Source: Himantopus leucocephalus (Eukaryota > Chordata > Aves > Charadriiformes > Recurvirostridae). From it: a DNA stretch of 64,000 nt. A model generated the notes under the pieces. It searched no databases and was not told the DNA's origin. It saw nothing but the letters and a program-made list of their open reading frames with translations. The position numbers and the translations under genes are program-made. The stretch lies in the NCBI GenBank assembly GCA_003993805.1, contig RSEF01000004.1, positions 2,833,915-2,897,914 on the forward strand, read 5' to 3'. This document shows, piece after piece, positions 57,904-64,000 of this stretch (positions are counted from its first letter, which is position 1; every line of letters begins with the position of its first letter).

Positions 57904-60900
57904 TTCATGGTGCTCAGAGGCAAGTATGCAGTGCGCTGTGGTACATGGCCCGTGTGGGGAGTGATGGTTATGGGCCTGGGGCAGCGTGCAGTGCTCCTAC
58001 CCTCCTTACCCTCACCTCTTTTTCAGCTTGTGAAGCTGAATTTCCTCTTCTTGTTGCTGTGGAAATGCTTTGTGGTGCAAAACAAACTTGGGGAACAGAG
58101 GGAGGAAGAGACATCTCGGTTCAAATTTGATCCCCCAGTGGGCAAGTCTCGGTGATGTTTAGTGCTGTGAGCTGAATCTATTGAGCGGAGTTCCTGGCAT
58201 GCGGGCAGTAACTGTCAGTTGTGGTACAGCAAAGGAAGGACGCGTGCTGTAATTCATCCATTTGAGTATTGGTGTTGATGAGGCTGGTGATTAAAGGTAT
58301 GCTTGTCTCCCTGTATTTAGGGCACTGTTAATGACAAGCCTTTTTAGCATATCATAATACACCAAGACAGCAGAGGGCTGATCAACAGCTTATTGTAACA
58401 TCTTTCAGCATTCACCCGTGAGCTTTGCTGTGCTTTAAGCTCAGAGCTATGAGAGTGCTGCAGTGGTATTTCCATGACTGGTTGCTCAAGGAGCTGAAGT
58501 GTGTCTTGAACCCTTCTGGCTTTCCTGGAAAGTAACTTGTATTATACAACTGGAAGTAAAATGGTGAGCAGGCTTTCTGCACTAAGAACTAGGGAGTTAG
58601 ACGTGACTGTAGGAGTAGCTGCTCTCAGTCGTTGTCTGTGAAGCTGTGCAGAGAAAAGGAGTAGAGCACAGTTCCTGGGTGATAGGGAATTCTGCTGCCT
58701 TGTCTTGGAAACTAATGCCGCTCTTCTCCTGAGGTTCATGGTGATGCGATGCAGAGGACATGCCCCAAAACTAGAGCTTTGGTCTGATTTACTCTAAAAT
58801 AATGAAATACTCTCCTAATTTACTATGTACTTAACTTTACTGAAATAGAATGCTGTGGAAAGACCTAGTTATTGTCACTGGGAGTCAGGTATGCTTTTCT
58901 GAAACAGGTATGTGTTACTGGGGAAAGTAGCTGCACTGACAAGTTTCTGCTACAGACTTGTTCTGTGCTTGGGCAAGTTACTGTCTTGGTGACTTCCTCC
59001 TCCTCCTCTGGATTGTCTGAGAGGATAACGAGGGTGGGTTGGCTGTCTAGTTTGTTTTGGTAGTCTCGAGTGGAAGGGTTTAGAAGTGTGTTAGTTGCAG
59101 AGAGCAAGAAGCATCTGCTTGCAGTCTCGAGGCTTGACTTCACTGAAAACAAAAAATTGAAATTCTTCTTTCAAGCTTTGAGTGACTGCAGTGGATAGCT
59201 CTCTGGGAGCCACGTAACAGGAATGCTGGATGTGTTTCCAGATGGGCTGAAACAGTTTCTCTAACCTTTGTCTGGTAAAGATTTTAAAAGAAATTAAGTC
59301 AGTTCCTTAAGAGCTTATTAGATGTTCTAGGCAATAAGCCAGCATACTCAAAGGAACAGATTGTTCTTACCTGCGTGGTGCTCTTGCGTTGAGAAAGTAG
59401 CTGGAGTTTCGGTCATGCATGGGGTGTGCTGGGCTTATTGTCTGGCCCTAATCGTTTTATGCTGGGGGCAGGCACTCAAATCAAAGGACTGCTGTTTTAA
59501 GGTTGCTTCTATGAAAACGGCCAATATTCCCGGGATTTTCTAATGCTCTCTCTGTTTGAGTAGCTCCTGTGTTCAGCTGGTCTGTAGGAAGCAGGAGAGA
59601 GGATGCGAGACAGAGGAGTCCTTTGCACCAGTAGATGGCACAGTCAGCAAGCACTTGGGCATAAAGTGTGCGTAACTAGTAAAAACTTTGTGTATTTATT
59701 CAAAATACAGGTTTTCAGGTATTTTGCCAAAATTAAACCTAAAAATTGGTTGATGAAATGTTCCTCTAGGTGGTATTTAGTGTCTTTGCTTAGTTTTTAT
59801 CTATGGTAAAGAACACTTTTATAATACAACTGTGTAAACCTGTGTAAAACCCTATTAAACAGCTGAGTAAGACTGTGCTTCAAACGTGGGTGTGGTGACT
59901 GAAGCAATAACATTACCAAGATGCAAATGCAAACTTATTTACTGTAGTAGCTTCTGTTTACAAGTGTGTTTACTGAAAAAGCAACCAGTGTGCACAGGAC
60001 AACCAGCAATATCTGTGCACTTGCTTATCGACAAGTTACCTTTATGCTAGCTTGCATGTAATTTTTCTGACACAGTATATTTAGATGTAAGTTTTAAATA
60101 CCTTCATGAATGTTGAACTGACAGTCCAGTGCTTTGGATGATTCCTCTTCCAGCATTACACGTGAGGTTTTTTCAAGTTTAAGTGCTCTAATCAAAGAGA
60201 ACTCACAATTAAGAACAAATTTGAATTTGTTACTTGGAGGAGGTGCTGTTGACCTTTGCAGAAGCCTGATAGCTTTCTGTCTGAGTGTGACTGGTAAGAT
60301 GTGGGCTGCTGGTGGTGTGTGTGTGACAGACGCTTCCATTAGTGTAGGTGCTAGTCTACACTGGAACTGCAGTTTCTTCCAGCCTGACTTTGTAAAAATT
60401 CATAGGATTTAAACTGTTATTTGCATATATAAATAACTTGAGATGAAGATCCAGGAAAGAAGAAAATGGGGACAGCGTGGAGACCTTTGAAAGACATACT
60501 GGGGCCTCAATGTGGTATGAAATAGAGCTTTAGCACCTCGGGCCTGATAAACTGGTTGTCTAAAAGTGAGACATCTTTCACAATAAGCTCGACTCTATAC
60601 TCTGGACTGCTGCAGCACAACCGTGCTTAGTGTGGTAGCGGGAAAAACTCCCACCTCACACCCACAGCAAAAGTCAGTGTGTATGCAGATGCCTGGAGGA
60701 CAAAGAGCCTGCTAGGGCTTCAGCAAGACTGCACTGACTTCTGTGGACTTCATTAGTTCTTGTCGTTGCAGGGAAAGTTAACAAAAATTCAGGTGCGCTT
60801 AGCAGAGTTTATGGTGACTGATGGCAGAAATATCAGAGCGCTGAAATTGTCTCAGAATTTCCCTGAGAAAAATTCTGGTTTACTGTTTTTAAATAATCCT

Positions 60901-63900
60901 CTTATGCCTGGGGCTCATTCTTCACCTGCTGCTTCAGCTCTGCTTGCAGCAGAGTGGGATGAATTGGACAGTCCCCTCGTTGATGATCGAGCAGCTGCCA
61001 GCTTTAGATTTTGTAGGTGGATGCTTCTGTTTCTTGGCCTTCTCTGAAGTACTCGGGAAGGCTAGAATGAAAGAAAATATTATGGTGTTTAACTAAAGAC
61101 AGCTTCTTCCACCCTACCCCTTGCCCAATCTGTTGCATTTCATCCCATGTTCTCCTAACATGCCCCAAACTAAAAATCTAGGACAGAAGAGGACATTTGT
61201 AGGGTCGGATAAATGCAGTGCGGTCCACAAAGCCTCTGCAGTGGCACAGGAGGTAGCCCTGTGGCTGAATTGCTGCTCTGGGAAGGCTGAGCTCCAGGTC
61301 AGGCTTGGAAGGATTAAAGCTGCTTTGGCTGTCCTAATTTTGAGCCGTGTGGGGGATGGCTTGGCTGGCAGCTGTGGCACAGAGCCCAAATGCTAGCATT
61401 GATTGAAGCTTCGAGACTGCAACCAAAATAATTATGGTATGTATAATTATGGTCACATTATTTCATTAAAATTACTTCTTCATTATGTGCATGTATTTGT
61501 GATATTATCTGGGCAATATGAACGAGTGTATTTCCTGTCTTGAGAGTAATTAAAGACTGTCCACCTAGCACTCCACCTCCAAAGGAAACTATTTCATACA
61601 GTTCAACTGTTTTGTTTACTTAAGTGTATTTTCTCTCTTTTTGTACTGCGACACGTCAGAGTTCCACATTAACAAATGCGAAAGTGAATTTACAGTCTTA
61701 AAAGTCATCCTGATGGTGGATGTAGATGTTGTGTGTCTGTTACAGAAGTGTTCAGGTTCTCAGGAGCCGTTCCATTTTAGGCCTTGTTGATGTTTGAAGC
61801 TGTTCTGGGTTAAGCCTGTGTGTGGACACCTGATTCTGGAACAAGGAACTTTCTACAGACCTAATCCCTTGTTGGAGTGGAACCAGGTGCTTTTATTATG
61901 GAGTGAGAGCGCCGGCATGTGGGATTCATCAGGAGTACATCCATGGATAGATAAACCTACGGTTTCCACTTGATGATCAAAAATCCCTTGGGAGGGAAGG
62001 GATGTGTAGGGTTCTGTGGGATGGTGGTATCAGTGATAACTGTGTTCTCACTTGGTGGTAAGTAATTTAGTACTTTGGTGTCTCTGCGCTTGGTGGTCAT
62101 AGCTCCTTTGCCACCTCACGTTCTTAGCCCCTTTCACTAGTCAATGCTTNTCACCTCACGTTCTTAGCCCCTTTCACTAGTTAATGCTTAATGCTTAGAA
62201 AAATCAGAGACACGCAGAAGCCACGGTTCAGGCTAACCTGCCCTTACCAGTGTGCCTTATTGCCCAGTGTGAAGTTGGAAACAGTTAATGCTTTGCCTCC
62301 TCAACTCAATTATTATTTTTTAAAAAAAAAAAAAGCCCCGGGGAGGGGAGGGATCAGACTTTCACACCAAGTAAACCATAGCACATCCCTGGATGTGAGC
62401 TGGGCTATAGCTGCTGGCTCTTCACTTAGGGTTCTAGCCTGAAAAGGACTGAAAGCACTTCTGCTTATTTTGTACACCTGTGCTGCAGTGTGAGCTGCCC
62501 TCCTTGGTGTCGGGGTTCATTCTGCTCTCCTCAGAGCTTCAGTGTTACTGCTCTTGGCGATTCACAACTCCCCGCCCGGCGAATCAGGTGGACATCTGGA
62601 TGGCTGAGAAGCAGGAATGGCACCCCGAAGACACAGTCTGCTCACATTACTGACTGACCGAAATGTTCTCGGTGGTAAAGGTTTGCCTGGGTGGGGGTGG
62701 CTAGGAGGTAGACTTGTGTATGGGTCGAGGAGAGCTCGCAGCTAGAATTGCTGACTGCTGGTGTTTTTGAGGCGCTGTTTTCACCACAGATTGAGACCCT
62801 TGATTTTCAATGGGGCAAATGACTCATACTAACTGGAGGGAAAACAGTTTCTGGCCGAGTGCCTTGAGTGTAAGAGAAAGAAGTGGGCTCCAGATCTCAA
62901 CAACTTTTGTATTTCTTCTATAAATACCCCATTTGCAGATATACTGGGTATCTGCAGTAGCTATTTGCAGACTCACAATATTCGTTGTTTTTTAATGGAG
63001 CTAATGGTTTCCCTCTACAAAACTATTCTTTTTGCTTTCTCAGCATCACTTGATTTTCTTCCTCTTCTGTGTTTTCATTAACTTAAAAAAGAAAGAAAAT
63101 CACAAAGAAAAACCACTAGCCAGAAAACTCCAGTGCTACAAAGGACAGATGGGTCCTCGCTGCAGAGCTGGGCTCTACAACAGAAGACTGACGTTCAGGT
63201 GAGTTGGTGCTTGTGCCCTGAGGCTGGGCCCTTATCTCCTGCAGCAAAGCTTCGCCCCCTCATGGGGGGTGGTTGGAGGCACCTGGTTCGCCCCGTTGCG
63301 CTCTTGCACCGTTCCACATAGAAGATGTCATGCTGGTTGTGGCTATGGCACTGAGGAGTATGGACATGTTCTTCAAAGCTGTGAAATCTCATCCTTGCAG
63401 TGTTCCTTTTGCATTCGTCCTTTTGCCTTTGAGCGGACAGGTTTGTGGTCCCTCATCTGGTATTTCTCCCAAGGGCTGCTCGCTTTGTTCAGTGCAAATG
63501 GAGGCAAACTCACCTGCATGAGGCCCTTGCAAATGCTAACTCCGCATCGAGCTGTGGAGAGCCTGCCTGGGTTTTGGCGCAGTGTTGGTCTTAGACCTGG
63601 CCTTGAGCCAGCACAGAAATATGGTTCAGAGCGAGCCTCAGACGTGCGCGGATGTGCTTTAGTGCAACGGACTTCTGAGGGCAAAACCCATCAGTAACAA
63701 AGTCATCAGCGGGGCTTGAATCTGGGATTTCTTCTGTGTTTAGTTCAGTGCTCGTGCGCCGTATTCAGCTCACTTATTTCTATAGTTTACCTGATGGTTT
63801 TTTGTTTCTCTTCAACTTCTAAATATCTCACCACTTTGGTGTGAAGTTGGCTTTGGTGCCGTGCTGTCTGGGCTGCAATTGTATCTCCAAAGGGGTTTTG

Positions 63901-64000
63901 ATGTCCAGAAACAATCTTCCCTTATGCTGAACTTACGGGTTTTGACCAGTTGCCAAAAAAAGAGCTCTTGGATGATGGGGGAAGACCTTAAAAATGAGTG
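57904..64000. other. Intergenic DNA downstream of ITM2A, no gene seen
   Basis: ORFs are short. The longest (142 codons, 63269-63697) has no recognisable domain. In mammals the genes beyond the ITM2A 3' end are purinergic-type receptor genes (GPR174, P2RY10), but none is present in this segment. Confidence 0.5.
62112..62189. repeat. 38-bp direct duplication around a single N (likely assembly artefact)
   Basis: CACCTCACGTTCTTAGCCCC and the following 18 bases at 62112-62149 recur at 62152-62189 with one C/T difference. The copies are separated only by the N at 62150 and one T. Flank duplication around a one-base gap points to two contig ends joined without merging. Confidence 0.9.

Noticed and set aside
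57895..64000. Purinergic-type receptor gene (GPR174 or P2RY10) expected beyond ITM2A
   Set aside because: No open frame long enough and no seven-helix sequence is present; the gene must lie beyond the window if synteny holds.

Overview
This is vertebrate genomic DNA, most likely from a bird. Two protein-coding genes can be read. One is the 5' part of TBX22 on the minus strand at the left edge. The other is a complete ITM2A gene on the plus strand in the right third. They lie head to head; in mammals the same two genes are neighbours in Xq21 in the same arrangement (recalled). A bird is suggested by the CR1 LINE copies with their typical 3' ends, the compact intergenic spacing and the scarcity of SINEs. 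The species cannot be named from sequence alone.

Layout: 1-102 is TBX22 intron sequence. TBX22 coding exons are at 103-226 and 384-519, separated by a very short intron holding a 55-nt homopolymer. A CpG island and presumed promoter extend to about 1.7 kb. From 1.7 to 46.3 kb I see no convincing protein-coding gene. This interval has AT-rich, ORF-poor blocks with palindromic homeodomain, SOX and POU-like sites, which are plausible craniofacial or mesenchymal enhancers. It also has a well-preserved CR1 copy (17.0 kb), a decayed CR1 copy (39.7 kb), a likely MIR fossil (29.2 kb), an older interspersed fragment (44.2 kb), a pentanucleotide microsatellite, a 10-bp G-rich tandem repeat, and a few long but unsupported ORFs. 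The ITM2A CpG island begins near 46.3 kb. Its six coding exons run 46769-56897, with a 3'UTR to a strong poly(A) signal at 57867. From 57.9 to 64 kb is downstream intergenic DNA without a recognisable gene.

ITM2A encodes a type II membrane protein with a BRICHOS domain (251 residues here). TBX22 encodes a T-box repressor active in palate and tongue development. They are not known to share a pathway, so the link is positional: the 46-kb interval may carry regulatory elements for either or both. Assembly defects: N at 297, 766 and 62150, and a 100-N gap at 48329-48428 inside a CR1 copy.

The most notable observations are a GC-AG intron in ITM2A, a potential uORF overlapping the ITM2A start codon, a near-consensus CTCF motif in the ITM2A island, and the homopolymer tract that forms the TBX22 intron 1 pyrimidine tract.
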